DNA of 64,000 nt from Stutzerimonas stutzeri (GCF_018138085.1 NZ_CP073105.1:372001-436000); one strand, 5' to 3'; counted from the first letter of the stretch, positions 47,434 through 57,123 are shown. Notes: generated from the sequence alone by a model not told the origin. Made by a program: numbers and translations.

Positions 47434-48777
47434 TCATGCCAGCAGCGGTATCAGCAACAGCGGCAGCAACACGCTGAGCACGAAACGACCGTTCCATCCC
47501 ACCGCGATGCGCCAGGGCGACAGCTGGGCATGGCGTGCCAGCAACAGCGCGGAGGGCCCGTAGGGTGAAAGCAGCATGGCCAAGGAAAAGCCGAACAGCA
47601 GCGCCACGGCCGGCTGCATCACGGCCAGCCCCTGGCTCGCCAGTTGCGCCAGCAGCGCAGCGCAGAGGTTCAACGAGATCAGCGGCGCAACGCCGAGCAG
47701 CGCCAGCGCGATGACCGCCAGGGCGCCACAGGTGCCCAGCGCGAACAGCGCCAGCGGCGTATTGCCGAGCTGATCGGCCAGGTGATGCACCGGCAACACG
47801 GCGGCGACCAGCCCGGCGAGCAGCGCCGAGCTGGCAAAGATGAAGGTCTCGTTGCGCATGCCGACGAGGGTGTCGCGTACTTCGCCGAACACCTTCACCG
47901 GCGCGGTGCCCTGCCAGAGCAGAATGACGATCACCGCGCTCGGCACCAGCAGAATCGCGGCCTGGGTCGCGGACAGCCAGGTCAGCGCCGCCAGCAAGGC
48001 GATCAGCAAGACACCGATCAGGCTGCCGATGAGCAATCCGCGCAGGCTGCCGCTGGTCTTGCCTGAGCCGTCCCCGGCTTCGATGCGTGAATGTTCGACC
48101 AATTGCTGCAAACGCCGGTTTTCGGTCGGCCAGCCGAACAGCAGCAGGATCGCACCGCCGAGCAGCCCGAACGGCAGCAGCGCGCCCCAACTCAGGCCAG
48201 GCAGTTCGCGGGTCAGAATCGCCACGGCGACGCTGGTTGGCGCCAGCAGCGGCACCAGGGCAAAACCGCGCAGCGCGGTCACCATCACGCCGCGTCGGCC
48301 TTCGCGGCGCTGGCCATCGGTGTAGGGCCGGCGTGCGAGGTGATTTTCCAGCGATCCGCAGATCAGGTTGAGCATGCCGAAACTGAGCACCGAGCTGATC
48401 GCGAAGGTGCTCATCAGGTAACCGGGGTAGAGCCAGGCCCGCGGCCCGGCCAGAAGGATCCGATGCAGTTCGCTGAGTTGTTCGAGACGCCTGACCAGGC
48501 AATGCATCAGGCCCAGCGCACCGATGAAGGCGCCGTAATAGGCCGCCGCCGACAACAGGCGCGCTGCCTGCTGCCAGTTCGCCATGCCCGACAACAGCCA
48601 ATAACCGAGCACCATCAGGGTGACCAGTCCGAGCCGCTGCGGATAGGGCATCAGCGAGCGCCAATGCCAAACGAAGAACAGCACCAGCAGAGCGCCGCTG
48701 GCGACGCTCAACGCCTGTAGCCGGGTCAGCAATGCCAGCAGCTCGAAGAGCAACGCCAGCGGCAGTAGCGCGGTCAT
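47434..48777 (-). CDS. Polytopic membrane protein of unknown function
   Basis: A 447-residue protein with about a dozen hydrophobic segments in two halves, separated by a hydrophilic stretch near residues 215-245 (RRLQQLVEHSRIEAGDGSGK). The FGMLNLICGSLENHLARR and TRELPGLSWG elements and the repeat-like halves suggest a secondary transporter or permease. I do not recognise the family. Its ATG directly abuts the stop of the thioesterase gene (TAGATG), so they should be translationally coupled. It is convergent with radC, 10 bp apart. Confidence 0.75.
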   Translation of the reverse strand: MTALLPLALLFELLALLTRLQALSVASGALLVLFFVWHWRSLMPYPQRLGLVTLMVLGYWLLSGMANWQQAARLLSAAAYYGAFIGALGLMHCLVRRLEQLSELHRILLAGPRAWLYPGYLMSTFAISSVLSFGMLNLICGSLENHLARRPYTDGQRREGRRGVMVTALRGFALVPLLAPTSVAVAILTRELPGLSWGALLPFGLLGGAILLLFGWPTENRRLQQLVEHSRIEAGDGSGKTSGSLRGLLIGSLIGVLLIALLAALTWLSATQAAILLVPSAVIVILLWQGTAPVKVFGEVRDTLVGMRNETFIFASSALLAGLVAAVLPVHHLADQLGNTPLALFALGTCGALAVIALALLGVAPLISLNLCAALLAQLASQGLAVMQPAVALLFGFSLAMLLSPYGPSALLLARHAQLSPWRIAVGWNGRFVLSVLLPLLLIPLLA

Positions 48778-49218
48778 CTAGGCGGGCAACTCGCGGCGGC
48801 GTGCGCCGCGCTTGAATACCCCTTCGCCGAAGGCAATCAGCCGGTCCTGTTCGTCCAGCAGATCGCAACTGGCCATGAATACCTTCTGACCGGCGGAGCG
48901 GCAGCGCGCCAGCGCTCTGATGCGGCTGCCCGCGGCGGCCGGCTGGCTGAAGTTGATGTTCATCGACAAGGTCATCGCGACGCGCCGATCGGCGGGATCG
49001 GCTTCCCAGGTACCGCTCAGGCCCATGGCCACGTCCATCAGGGTGGCCATCACCCCGCCGTGCATGTTGCTGGCGTTGTTCAGATGCCGTGGCAGCAGAT
49101 CGAGCGCGAGTGTGGCGTGCTCCGGCCCGTAGGCCAGCAACTCGCAGCCGACGTCCTGGAAAAAACCGGTCACCGAAGCGTGGACCTGCTGCAGCTGGGC
49201 GGGAGAATAGTCGGACAT
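48778..49218 (-). CDS. PaaI-type hotdog thioesterase
   Basis: A 146-residue hotdog-fold acyl-CoA thioesterase of the PaaI type. The motif NNASNMHGGVMATLMDVAMG near residues 47-66 holds the catalytic Asn/His-Gly-Gly and Asp region. It presumably hydrolyses an aromatic or acyl-CoA and is cytoplasmic. It is transcribed ahead of the unknown membrane protein and divergent from the 3-hydroxyacyl-CoA dehydrogenase, so a link to CoA-ester catabolism is likely. Confidence 0.85.
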   Translation of the reverse strand: MSDYSPAQLQQVHASVTGFFQDVGCELLAYGPEHATLALDLLPRHLNNASNMHGGVMATLMDVAMGLSGTWEADPADRRVAMTLSMNINFSQPAAAGSRIRALARCRSAGQKVFMASCDLLDEQDRLIAFGEGVFKRGARRRELPA

Positions 49219-49362
49219 GGCGGCGACGTTCGGTTGCGGGTGGCTTGCTAAGGAGACTGGCAGTCTTTAGGCTCTCGGTCAATAAAGGCGGAATGTTATT
49301 TCGCACAGCGAAACATGGTTTGATCACGAACAGTCGCAACATGACTCATCGAGGAGGTTCGC

Positions 49363-50883
49363 ATGTTTTCCCGTATCGGCATCATCGGCGCCGGCGCCAT
49401 GGGGCGCGGCATCGCGCAATTGTTCGCCAGCGCTGGTCAGCAGGTCTGGCTGTACGACAGTCGTCCGGAAACCATCGACCAGGCGCTGCAGTTCAATCGC
49501 GAACTGCTTGAGCGCAATGTCGCCAAAGGCCGGCTGGCGGCCGATGAGTTGCCAGCGATCCTGGGTCGGATGCAGCCGGCTCATCAGCTTTCAGAGCTGT
49601 CCGGCTGCGACCTGCTGATCGAGGCCATCGTCGAGAACCTCGAAGCCAAGCAGCAGCTGTTCGTCGAGCTGGAAGGACTGGTTGCCGCCGATGCGGTGCT
49701 GGCGACCAACACCTCTTCACTGTCGGTGACCCGCATCGCCAGTGCCTGCGCACGTCCAGAGCGGGTCGCCGGGTATCATTTCTTCAATCCGGTGACCTTG
49801 ATGAAGCTGGTCGAGGTGGTGCGTGGCGAGCGCACCGATGCGTCGGTCATCGAGCGACTGGTGCAACTGGCCGAGCAGGCCGGGCACTTCCCCGCGATCA
49901 CCCCCGACACGCCCGGTTTCCTGGTCAATCACGCCGGCCGCGCCTATGGCACGGAGGCGCAGCGCATTCTCAGCGAGGGCATCGCCACACCGGAACAGAT
50001 CGACCGCATCGTGCGTGATGGTCCCGGCTTTCGCATGGGCCCGTTCGAGTTGTTCGACCTGACCGGCCTGGACATCTCCCACGCGGTGATGGAATCGGTA
50101 CACGACCAGTTCTATTACGACCCGCGGTATACGCCGTCCTATCTGGCGGCGCAGCGGGTCGCGGCTGGGCTGCTCGGGCGCAAGACCGGGCAGGGCTTCT
50201 ATCGCTATGAAAATGGCCAACAGATCCGTACCCCCGAGCCTCGCTTCGAGCCGGTCACGATCGACCGGCCGTTCTGGCTCGACAGCCTCGAGCCTGAAGT
50301 GCGCAGCCAGATCGGCGCGGTGCTGCGGCAAGCCGGTGCCGTGCTGGAAGACGGCAGCGAACCGTCCAGCGAGGCGATCTGCCTGATCACGCCGCTGGGC
50401 GAGGATGCCAGCAGCTGCATCGAGCGCCTGGGGCTGCCGGCGGTGCGTACCCTTGCTCTGGACCTGTTCAGCGATCTCGACAAGCGCCGCGTACTGATGC
50501 GCCAGCCGGCGCTGGACCCGGCACTCGAGGCGCAGGCGCGCCAGGTGCTGAGTGCCGATGGCGTGCCGGTGGAGGTGATCAACGACTCACCTGGCTTCGT
50601 CAGCCAGCGGATCATCGCCAGCATCGTCAATCTGGGCTGCGAAATTGCCCAGAAAGGCATCGCCTCGCCCGAGACGCTCGACCGTGCGGTGACCGTTGCA
50701 CTCGGCTACCCGAAGGGCCCGCTGGGGTTCGCCGAGCATTACAATCCAGCCCGGATCCTCAGCATTCTCGAGGGCATGCAGGTCTGCTACGGCCATGAGC
50801 CGCGTTACCGCCCGAGCCCCTGGCTGCGGCGACGGGTGCAGCTCGGCCTGCCGTTGACGGCGCCGGACGCCGCGCGCGGGTAG
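49363..50883 (+). CDS. 3-hydroxyacyl-CoA dehydrogenase (PaaH-like)
   Basis: A 506-residue NAD-dependent 3-hydroxyacyl-CoA dehydrogenase. The N-terminal Rossmann motif GIIGAGAMGRGIAQLFASAG (about residues 5-24), the ATNTSSLSVTRIA segment and the YHFFNPVTLMKLVEVVRG segment are typical. Two C-terminal helical domains (about 185-280 and 400-490) both resemble the 3HCDH C-terminal module. The 500-residue size matches PaaH-type enzymes of phenylacetate catabolism, which oxidise 3-hydroxyadipyl-CoA. No other paa gene is nearby, so the pathway is uncertain and I give no symbol. Confidence 0.88.
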   Translation: MFSRIGIIGAGAMGRGIAQLFASAGQQVWLYDSRPETIDQALQFNRELLERNVAKGRLAADELPAILGRMQPAHQLSELSGCDLLIEAIVENLEAKQQLFVELEGLVAADAVLATNTSSLSVTRIASACARPERVAGYHFFNPVTLMKLVEVVRGERTDASVIERLVQLAEQAGHFPAITPDTPGFLVNHAGRAYGTEAQRILSEGIATPEQIDRIVRDGPGFRMGPFELFDLTGLDISHAVMESVHDQFYYDPRYTPSYLAAQRVAAGLLGRKTGQGFYRYENGQQIRTPEPRFEPVTIDRPFWLDSLEPEVRSQIGAVLRQAGAVLEDGSEPSSEAICLITPLGEDASSCIERLGLPAVRTLALDLFSDLDKRRVLMRQPALDPALEAQARQVLSADGVPVEVINDSPGFVSQRIIASIVNLGCEIAQKGIASPETLDRAVTVALGYPKGPLGFAEHYNPARILSILEGMQVCYGHEPRYRPSPWLRRRVQLGLPLTAPDAARG

Positions 50884-50905
50884 GAAGTGCGCGCACCTGT
50901 CGCGG

Positions 50906-50930
50906 TGCCGAGCGGGGCTTAAGCTCGGCA
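50906..50930 (+). terminator. Hairpin after the 3-hydroxyacyl-CoA dehydrogenase gene
   Basis: TGCCGAGC (50906-50913) and GCTCGGCA (50923-50930) form a perfect 8-bp stem with a 9-nt loop, 23 bp after the stop codon. There is no T-run, so intrinsic termination is only possible. Confidence 0.4.
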
Positions 50931-51042
50931 GGCGCTGGCCGTTAACCCGGTAATTCCACCCTGTGCGACCAAGGAACCATGTTCATTGGCGGCACGGGTG
51001 GTAAAACGTCTTCCTTACCGGATGAAAAACAAGAGGCCATCG

Positions 51043-52608
51043 ATGCGCCCCGCCTTCCGCACTCACCCCAAGGCCTGCCTGTTGCACGCGGTGTCCCTGT
51101 TCGGGCTGCTGCTGTTTCATGGCTGGATGGAATTGCCGTTCTACCTGACCGCACTCTCCGTTCTGCTGCTTGGCCTGTGGCCCTGGCTGGGGCCGTGGCG
51201 CGCCGAAGCCGAGGCGCCTGCGGCTGATTCCGCCGCGCAAAACTCCGCCGCGTTGAGCAAGAGCCTGTCTCGCCACACCTGTCACAACGCCCTTTCGGCG
51301 GCTCAGGTGTCATTCAGTGCCGAGCAACTGGCCGCACGGCTGCAATCGCAGCTGGTGGCTATCGATGAAATCGCCTCCGGTGCCGAAGCGATGACCGCGA
51401 CCGAGCAGCACAGCGCCGCCAGCGCCCAGCAGACGCTGGAAGCCGCTGAAGCTGTGCGGCGCAGTAGCGAAGCCGGACGTGCCGAACTGCAGCACGCCAA
51501 CGAGCGCATGCAGCAGCTCAGCGCGCAGACCGAAGCCAGTCGCGCCCTGCTCGACGGGCTTGCCGCGCGCACCGAAGAGATCCGCCAGATCACCGACGTG
51601 ATCCAGTCCATTGCCAGCCAGACCAATCTGCTGGCGCTCAACGCCGCCATCGAGGCCGCCCGCGCCGGTGAGGCCGGGCGCGGTTTCGCCGTGGTGGCGG
51701 ACGAGGTACGCAATCTCGCTGGGCGTACCAGCAGCGCGACCGAGGAGGTCGGGCGAATGGTCAGCGATATCCGTGAGCAAAGCGCGGCGGTGGTCAGCCA
51801 CATTCGTAAACAGGCCAGCGAGCTCGACGAAGCGGCGGCGCAGGTTGCCGGCACTGGCGTTCAGCTCAGCACCATCGCGGAGCTCGCCGGTAACGTCGAA
51901 ACCCAGGTCGCGGAGATCGCTTCCGGTACGGCCAGCAATCACGAGCGGCTGGCGCAACTGTTCGTGGCCTTGGAACAGCTGCGTGGCGATGCGCTGCAGA
52001 GTGAGGGCCAGACCCGCCAACTGGAGCAGGCGGCCGGGACCCTCGTCGATCAGGCGGAAACGGTCAGCGAGCAGCTTGCCGAAGTGCAGCTCGACGACTA
52101 TCACCAGGGCATCTTCGATCTGGCGCGGGAAGGGGCTGCGGCCATCGCGGCGCGCTTCGATGCAGACCTCCAGGCCGGCCGACTGAGCGTCGACGATCTA
52201 TTCGACCGCAATTACCAGGCGCAGCCGGGCACCAATCCGACCCGCTACAGCACCCGCTTCGACCGTTACGCCGACGAGGTACTGCCGCAGATCCAGGAAC
52301 CCCTGCTTGCACGTAACGACGCGCTGGTCTACGCCATCGCCACCACGCCGGAAGGTTATGTGCCAACCCACAACCGGGCATTCAGCCAGCCGCCGGTCGG
52401 CGACCCGGAGATCGACAAGGTCAAGAGTCGCAGCAAGCGGCTGTTCAACGACCGCACCGGTGCTCGCTGCGGCAGCCACCAGCGCAAAGTGCTGCTGCAA
52501 ACCTACAGCCGTGATACCGGCGAGCTGATGCACGACATTTCGGTGCCGATCATGGTGGCCGGTCGACATTGGGGCGGGCTACGCCTGGGCTACCGTCCGG
52601 AGCCTTAG
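51043..52608 (+). CDS. Methyl-accepting chemotaxis protein with C-terminal sensor-like domain
   Basis: A 521-residue chemoreceptor. An N-terminal hydrophobic region (about 14-50) gives two close membrane helices with almost no periplasmic loop. The signalling coiled coil (about 75-365) has the invariant tip [41 protein letters not shown]-terminal domain of about 155 residues follows, with [18 protein letters not shown] and [21 protein letters not shown] and ending [18 protein letters not shown], which looks like a cytoplasmic Cache/PAS-type sensor. The ATG at 51043 follows AAGAGG by 6 nt; other in-frame ATGs lie upstream. The ligand is unknown. Confidence 0.9.
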   Translation: MRPAFRTHPKACLLHAVSLFGLLLFHGWMELPFYLTALSVLLLGLWPWLGPWRAEAEAPAADSAAQNSAALSKSLSRHTCHNALSAAQVSFSAEQLAARLQSQLVAIDEIASGAEAMTATEQHSAASAQQTLEAAEAVRRSSEAGRAELQHANERMQQLSAQTEASRALLDGLAARTEEIRQITDVIQSIASQTNLLALNAAIEAARAGEAGRGFAVVADEVRNLAGRTSSATEEVGRMVSDIREQSAAVVSHIRKQASELDEAAAQVAGTGVQLSTIAELAGNVETQVAEIASGTASNHERLAQLFVALEQLRGDALQSEGQTRQLEQAAGTLVDQAETVSEQLAEVQLDDYHQGIFDLAREGAAAIAARFDADLQAGRLSVDDLFDRNYQAQPGTNPTRYSTRFDRYADEVLPQIQEPLLARNDALVYAIATTPEGYVPTHNRAFSQPPVGDPEIDKVKSRSKRLFNDRTGARCGSHQRKVLLQTYSRDTGELMHDISVPIMVAGRHWGGLRLGYRPEP

Positions 52609-52726
52609 CGAGCCGAGGCCGCCTTGGCACAAGCGCCATGCTCTTTGGCGCTCGTCAACCATGGTTCAGCACCCTGCGAGTCGCCTGGCTGGCTAAGCTT
52701 GCGGCACTGCCATATGGAGCTCGTCC

Positions 52727-53251
52727 ATGAAGACCCTGACCGATCACCTGGCGCAATATGCGGCCTACCATCGCGATCCGCGGAATCTGCTCAGCCATTT
52801 CATCGGCATCCCAATGATCGTGTTCGCCGTTGCGGTGTTGCTGTCGCGCCCCGGCGCGCAGGTGTTCGGCCTATGGCTGAGTCCGGTGGTCCCGGTTGCG
52901 CTGCTGGCCTCGTCGTTCTATCTGCGGCTGGATCTGCGGTTCGGCCTGCTGATGACGGCGGTGCTGGCGCTCTGCGTCTGGGGCGGGGCGAAGCTGGCAC
53001 AGCAGACCACGGCCGTCTGGCTGAGCGCAGGCGTCGGCTTGTTCGTGGTGGGCTGGATCATCCAGTTCGTCGGGCACTACTTCGAAGGGCGCAAACCCGC
53101 GTTCGTCGATGATCTGGTCGGGCTGATCATCGGGCCGTTGTTCGTTGCGGCCGAGCTGGGCTTCATGCTCGGCCTGCGGCAACCGGTGCGTCAGGCCATC
53201 GAGGCGCGAGTCGGGCCGGTAAGGCTGCGACAGCGGTCGGTCGATGCCTGA
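52727..53251 (+). CDS. Mpo1-like (DUF962) membrane protein
   Basis: A 174-residue protein with four hydrophobic segments. YHRDPRNLLSHFIGIPMIVFA near the N-terminus and QFVGHYFEGRKPAFVDD near residue 108 carry the conserved histidines of the Mpo1/YGL010w family. Yeast Mpo1 is an Fe-dependent 2-hydroxy-fatty-acid dioxygenase; a related lipid reaction is plausible but not shown here. The gene stands alone, 118 bp after the chemoreceptor and on the same strand. Confidence 0.85.
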   Translation: MKTLTDHLAQYAAYHRDPRNLLSHFIGIPMIVFAVAVLLSRPGAQVFGLWLSPVVPVALLASSFYLRLDLRFGLLMTAVLALCVWGGAKLAQQTTAVWLSAGVGLFVVGWIIQFVGHYFEGRKPAFVDDLVGLIIGPLFVAAELGFMLGLRQPVRQAIEARVGPVRLRQRSVDA

Positions 53252-53266
53252 CGGTCGAGGGCACGC

Positions 53267-54028
53267 TCAGTTCGCCGCCGCATTGGCGGAGAGCGCCATC
53301 CACTGATCGCTGAGACTGCGCGCATGACGGTCGACCATGATCGGGGCGAACGGCCGGCCTGATGCGGTATTGAATGAATTGTTGCCGCTGTTCATGTCTT
53401 CGAGCGCTACCTTGAGGAAGTCCCAGCGGGTTTTCAGCTTGGCGACGGCGGGGTTCGATGCGCTGTCGAGTGCGGCAAGCTGCTCGTCGATAGACGGGAC
53501 CAGGCGTCGTTCATCCTGTCCGAGATAGGTGTCCGGCTGTTCGCGGGCGGTCTCGAACGAGCCGACATAGGCACGGCTCAGGTATTGGACCGTCAGATAT
53601 TCCACCTTGGCGGGCAGTTCGGCGCGAACATCAGCTCCCTGCTGGCTGCGTACCGCGGTCAGAAAGTCGCGCAGGGCCTTGCTCATCTGCAGCGGCCAGC
53701 CCCACGGCACATCATCTTCCTTACGGCCGAAGCCCGCGCCTTCGCGCAACGTGGCCTGAAGCGTCTGGTGCAGTTCGCGCAGTTCACTGCTGGCGCCGGG
53801 AAAGGAGTTGATCGCGTCCGCCAGTGCCTTGAGGTCACTTTCCATCCGGGCCAGGTGCGCTTTCTGGAAGCCTTCGCCGCGATAGAGCAGCAGGCTGCTG
53901 GTCGCCCGGTTGGCATGAATCTGCATGCTTTCCAGGGCTGTGAAGGTCTGCGCCTGGGCGGTGTTGATCAGCGATGGGAAGCAGCTGATGAGTAACGTCA
54001 CCATCCATATCCATTTGCGATGATGCAT
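53267..54028 (-). CDS. Secreted protein of unknown function
   Basis: A 253-residue protein with a signal peptide (MHHRKWIWMVTLLISCFPSLINTAQAQ). The mature part is predicted mainly helical, with the regions GEGFQKAHLARMESDLKALADAI and VALEDMNSGNNSFNTASGRPFAPIMVDRHARSLSDQW. I do not recognise a domain. It is convergent with the Mpo1-like gene. A related C-terminal pattern occurs in uncharacterised pseudomonad proteins as far as I can recall, so it is called hypothetical. Confidence 0.8.
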   Translation of the reverse strand: MHHRKWIWMVTLLISCFPSLINTAQAQTFTALESMQIHANRATSSLLLYRGEGFQKAHLARMESDLKALADAINSFPGASSELRELHQTLQATLREGAGFGRKEDDVPWGWPLQMSKALRDFLTAVRSQQGADVRAELPAKVEYLTVQYLSRAYVGSFETAREQPDTYLGQDERRLVPSIDEQLAALDSASNPAVAKLKTRWDFLKVALEDMNSGNNSFNTASGRPFAPIMVDRHARSLSDQWMALSANAAAN

Positions 54029-54199
54029 GTCGCGCTCCTTTTTATTTTTATAGAAGCAGGTGCCGTATCGGCATGGGAGCGGCAGCGGACTGTCGCTGGC
54101 CTCTTGGTATCACACGAAGGGGCCAAATCAAGCGGCACGGCAATTTGGCTGGCAATCTTGGCCGGATCGCCATGCAACCGGGCGGCCGTGCCGATGTCG

Positions 54200-55750
54200 C
54201 TAGAGCATCCGCTCAAGGCCGATTACCCGACTGATCCAGGCGTTGAACCGTCGCCAGGTACCACCGGGTTCTTTCAACAGCACCTTGCGGTGATTGTCAT
54301 CTTCAGCGATCCAGATCAGTCGTTCTCGGCCTTTGAGCCTAACCAACCGCACTTCGTAGCTCACCGCCGGCGAGGTACCTTCCAGTGTCAGCCGCTGCAC
54401 TTCGCTGGCCAATTCCGCACTCTCGATCAGTACGCCAACTTCGGTGTTCCAGAGCACCGAGCGTGGATCGAAGTTCAAGGACCCGAGGAACACCTCCTGC
54501 CGATCGAACACTGCCGCCTTGCTGTGCAGACTGGACTCCGATTCACCGCCGAGGTTGTAGGACGGCTCCTGGTCGGGCTGCCGACGCAGCTCGAACAAGC
54601 GCACGCCCGCCTCGAGCAATGGCCGGCGATACGGGGCGTAACCACCATGAACGATCGGCACGTCGGTGGCCTCCAGCGAGTTGGTCAGAATCCGGATCGC
54701 GACGCCGTTCCTGGCCCGTTCGGTCAGGTAGTTCACCCCTTCCTCGGTAGGGACGAAGTAGGCCGATATCAGTGTCATTTCCCGGCTGACCGCATCCATG
54801 GTCGGCTGCAGGCGCGTGGTCAGCAGCAGGCGCTCGTCGGGGATGCCGCTCGCGTTGATCTTTTCCGGATGGTCCCAGAGCGCTTCACCGTGCGCCCATA
54901 CCAGCCCGTGGAGCCACTCCTCCGGCGATGAGCCATCGAGTTCCGAAACCAGATGCTGGTAACGCTGCGGATCGCGCTGGCGATCGGCCCGTAAATAGCG
55001 GGTGATCTGCTGGCGCGCTTCGCTCAAGGCGTGCCGTCGGGGCGGGCTGCTCAGGAAGTGCTGAATGGGCACGCTGAGCGGATGGTTCCAGTACTGGTCG
55101 AAGCTGGTGGCCAGCTGGCGGGCGACCGGCCCCGCCGCGAGCAGGTCGAGATCGGTGAAGTTCAGCCCCTTGTCGGCATCGAAGTATTCATCGCCCAGGT
55201 TGCGACCCCCGACGATGGCCAGGCTGCTGTCTGCCAGCATCAATTTGTTATGCATGCGCCGATGCTGTTGCGAAAGGTGAAGCAGGCGGCCCAGAGAGCG
55301 CGTGACGATATTGCTGCGCCCCACGTGCAGCGGGTTGAACACGCGGACGAAGATATTCCGATGCGCGGCCAGCGTGGCGATCTGGTAATCGCTGCCATCG
55401 CTGGTGGTGTCATCGAGCAGTAGCCGGACCCTGACGCCACGGTCGGCCGCCGCGAGCAGCTCGTCGATCAAGGTGCGGGTGCTGATACCGTCATGGACGA
55501 TGTAGTACTGCACGTCCAGGCTCGTTTCGGCTGCGCGGATCATCCTGACGCGCGCGGCGAAGGCTTCGGCGCTGGCCGGCAGCAGACGGAACCCCGAATA
55601 CTCCGGCGGTTGGGTGGCGGCCAAGGCCGCGACGTGTCGGGTCAGCGATGATTCCTGACTGACCAGCGCATGCGAGGGGGGCGCGGATACCACCTGCCAG
55701 GCGCAGCCCGCCAGTGACAGGAGCGCGAGGAGCACCAGAAATATGCGCAA
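54200..55750 (-). CDS. Phospholipase D-family lipoprotein (ClsC-like)
   Basis: A 516-residue PLD-superfamily protein with a lipobox LSLAGC (Cys16). HKD motif 1 is HNKLMLADSSLAIVGGRN with His167, Lys169 and Asp174; HKD motif 2 is LHSKAAVFDRQEVFLGSLNFDPRS. Two HKD motifs and the size fit ClsC/YmdC-type cardiolipin synthases or secreted phosphatidyl transferases, but the lipid anchor suggests a periplasmic or outer-membrane position. The start is a TTG at 55750 with AAGGAG 7 nt upstream, the same arrangement as in spoT. A 171-bp gap separates it from the secreted unknown. Confidence 0.85.
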   Translation of the reverse strand: MRIFLVLLALLSLAGCAWQVVSAPPSHALVSQESSLTRHVAALAATQPPEYSGFRLLPASAEAFAARVRMIRAAETSLDVQYYIVHDGISTRTLIDELLAAADRGVRVRLLLDDTTSDGSDYQIATLAAHRNIFVRVFNPLHVGRSNIVTRSLGRLLHLSQQHRRMHNKLMLADSSLAIVGGRNLGDEYFDADKGLNFTDLDLLAAGPVARQLATSFDQYWNHPLSVPIQHFLSSPPRRHALSEARQQITRYLRADRQRDPQRYQHLVSELDGSSPEEWLHGLVWAHGEALWDHPEKINASGIPDERLLLTTRLQPTMDAVSREMTLISAYFVPTEEGVNYLTERARNGVAIRILTNSLEATDVPIVHGGYAPYRRPLLEAGVRLFELRRQPDQEPSYNLGGESESSLHSKAAVFDRQEVFLGSLNFDPRSVLWNTEVGVLIESAELASEVQRLTLEGTSPAVSYEVRLVRLKGRERLIWIAEDDNHRKVLLKEPGGTWRRFNAWISRVIGLERML

Positions 55751-55812
55751 GAGTCCACTCCTTCAGGTCGTTATCGGTCCCTGCCGATTGGACGCCAGCG
55801 CAACGGTGAAAT

Positions 55813-57123
55813 TCAGAACAGGTCCTTGAGCCGATACCAAAGCATGCCCAGCGCGAGCAGCGGCGAGCGCAGCCGTTGGCCTCCGGGGAACGTCGGGTGC
55901 GGCACGGCGGCGAACAGATCGAAGCGCCCCTGGGCCTGGCCGCTGATGGCTTCGGCAAGCAACCGACCGGCCAGGTGTGTGGCATTCAGGCCGTGCCCGG
56001 CGTAGGCCTGGGCGAAGTAGACGTTGGCGTGGTCGTCGAGCCGCCCGATCTGTGGCAGCCGGTTGGCACCGATGCCGATCATGCCGCCCCACTGAAAATC
56101 GATTCGAGTCCCCTGCAGCTGCGGGAACACCTTGAGCATCTTCGGTTGCATGTAGGCGGCGATGTCTTTCGGGTCTCGGCCGGAGTAATGGCAGGCACCG
56201 CCGAACAACAGTCGGCCATCGGCCGACAATCTAAAGTAGTCCAGCGCCACCCGCTGGTCGCAGACCGCCATGTTCTGCGGCAGCAGCTCCTTGGCCAGTG
56301 CCGCGGGCAGCGGCTCGGTGGCGATGACATAGCTGCCGGCCGGCAGCACCTTGCCGGACAGCTCTGGGTTGAGTCCTTGCAGATAGGCGTTGCAGGCCAA
56401 CACCAGCTGGTCGGCCAGTACGCTGCCCTGGGCGGTACGCACCCGTACTTTCGGGCCGTACTCGATGCGTTCAACTGCCGATTGCTCGAACAGGCGGACG
56501 CCAAGGCTCTGCGCGGCCGTTGCCTCGCCAAGCGCCAGGTTGAGCGGGTGCAGATGGCCAGAGCCCATGTCGATCAGCCCGCCGAGGTAGCGATCCGAGC
56601 CAATCACCTCGCCCATCTCGTTCTGCGCCAGGCGTCGCAACGGGTGTGAGTAACCCAGACGCGTGAGATCCGCCAGGTCGGCGTCGAAGCCGTCCAGGTG
56701 ACGCGGCTTGGTCGCCAGGTCGCAATAGCCCCAGGTCAGGTCGCAGTCGATGGCGTAGCGCTCGATGCGCTGGCGGACGATGTCGACGGCCTCGAAGCCC
56801 ATGCGCTTGAGCGCATCGACCCCTTCGCTGCCGAGCACCGGCTGGAATTGCTCGACGTCATGGCCAACACCGCGAATCAGCTGCCCGCCGTTGCGCCCGC
56901 TGGCGCCCCAGGCGATCCGGTGCGCTTCGAGTAGCACCACCGAGAACCCCCGTTCGGCGAGTTCGATCGCCGTGTTGAGGCCGCTGAATCCTCCGCCAAC
57001 GACACACACGTCGGCCTGCTGTTCGCCTTGCAGTGGGGCGAATTCGAGGGGGCGATTGGCGCTGGCGCCGTAGTAGGAGGGGGCGTGGTCGTGCCGGCGG
57101 TCGGCCGGTTGGCGGTTGGTCAT
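55813..57123 (-). CDS. FAD-dependent amine oxidoreductase (PuuB-like)
   Basis: A 436-residue DAO-family flavoenzyme. The FAD motif DVCVVGGGFSGLNTAIELAERGFSVVLLE is at about residues 38-66, followed by GASGRNGGQL with the flavin-linked pattern. C-terminal WGGMIGIGANRLPQIGRL and YAGHGLNATHLAGRLLAEA are typical of gamma-glutamylputrescine oxidases and related amine oxidases. The ATG at 57123 is used; a longer frame runs upstream. PAO1 has an oxidoreductase at the same place beside lrp. The exact amine substrate is inferred only. Confidence 0.87.
   Translation of the reverse strand: MTNRQPADRRHDHAPSYYGASANRPLEFAPLQGEQQADVCVVGGGFSGLNTAIELAERGFSVVLLEAHRIAWGASGRNGGQLIRGVGHDVEQFQPVLGSEGVDALKRMGFEAVDIVRQRIERYAIDCDLTWGYCDLATKPRHLDGFDADLADLTRLGYSHPLRRLAQNEMGEVIGSDRYLGGLIDMGSGHLHPLNLALGEATAAQSLGVRLFEQSAVERIEYGPKVRVRTAQGSVLADQLVLACNAYLQGLNPELSGKVLPAGSYVIATEPLPAALAKELLPQNMAVCDQRVALDYFRLSADGRLLFGGACHYSGRDPKDIAAYMQPKMLKVFPQLQGTRIDFQWGGMIGIGANRLPQIGRLDDHANVYFAQAYAGHGLNATHLAGRLLAEAISGQAQGRFDLFAAVPHPTFPGGQRLRSPLLALGMLWYRLKDLF

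Noticed and set aside
49363..50883. Complete phenylacetate cluster
   Set aside because: Only a PaaH-like dehydrogenase and a PaaI-like thioesterase are present; no paaABCDE, paaK or paaG is nearby.
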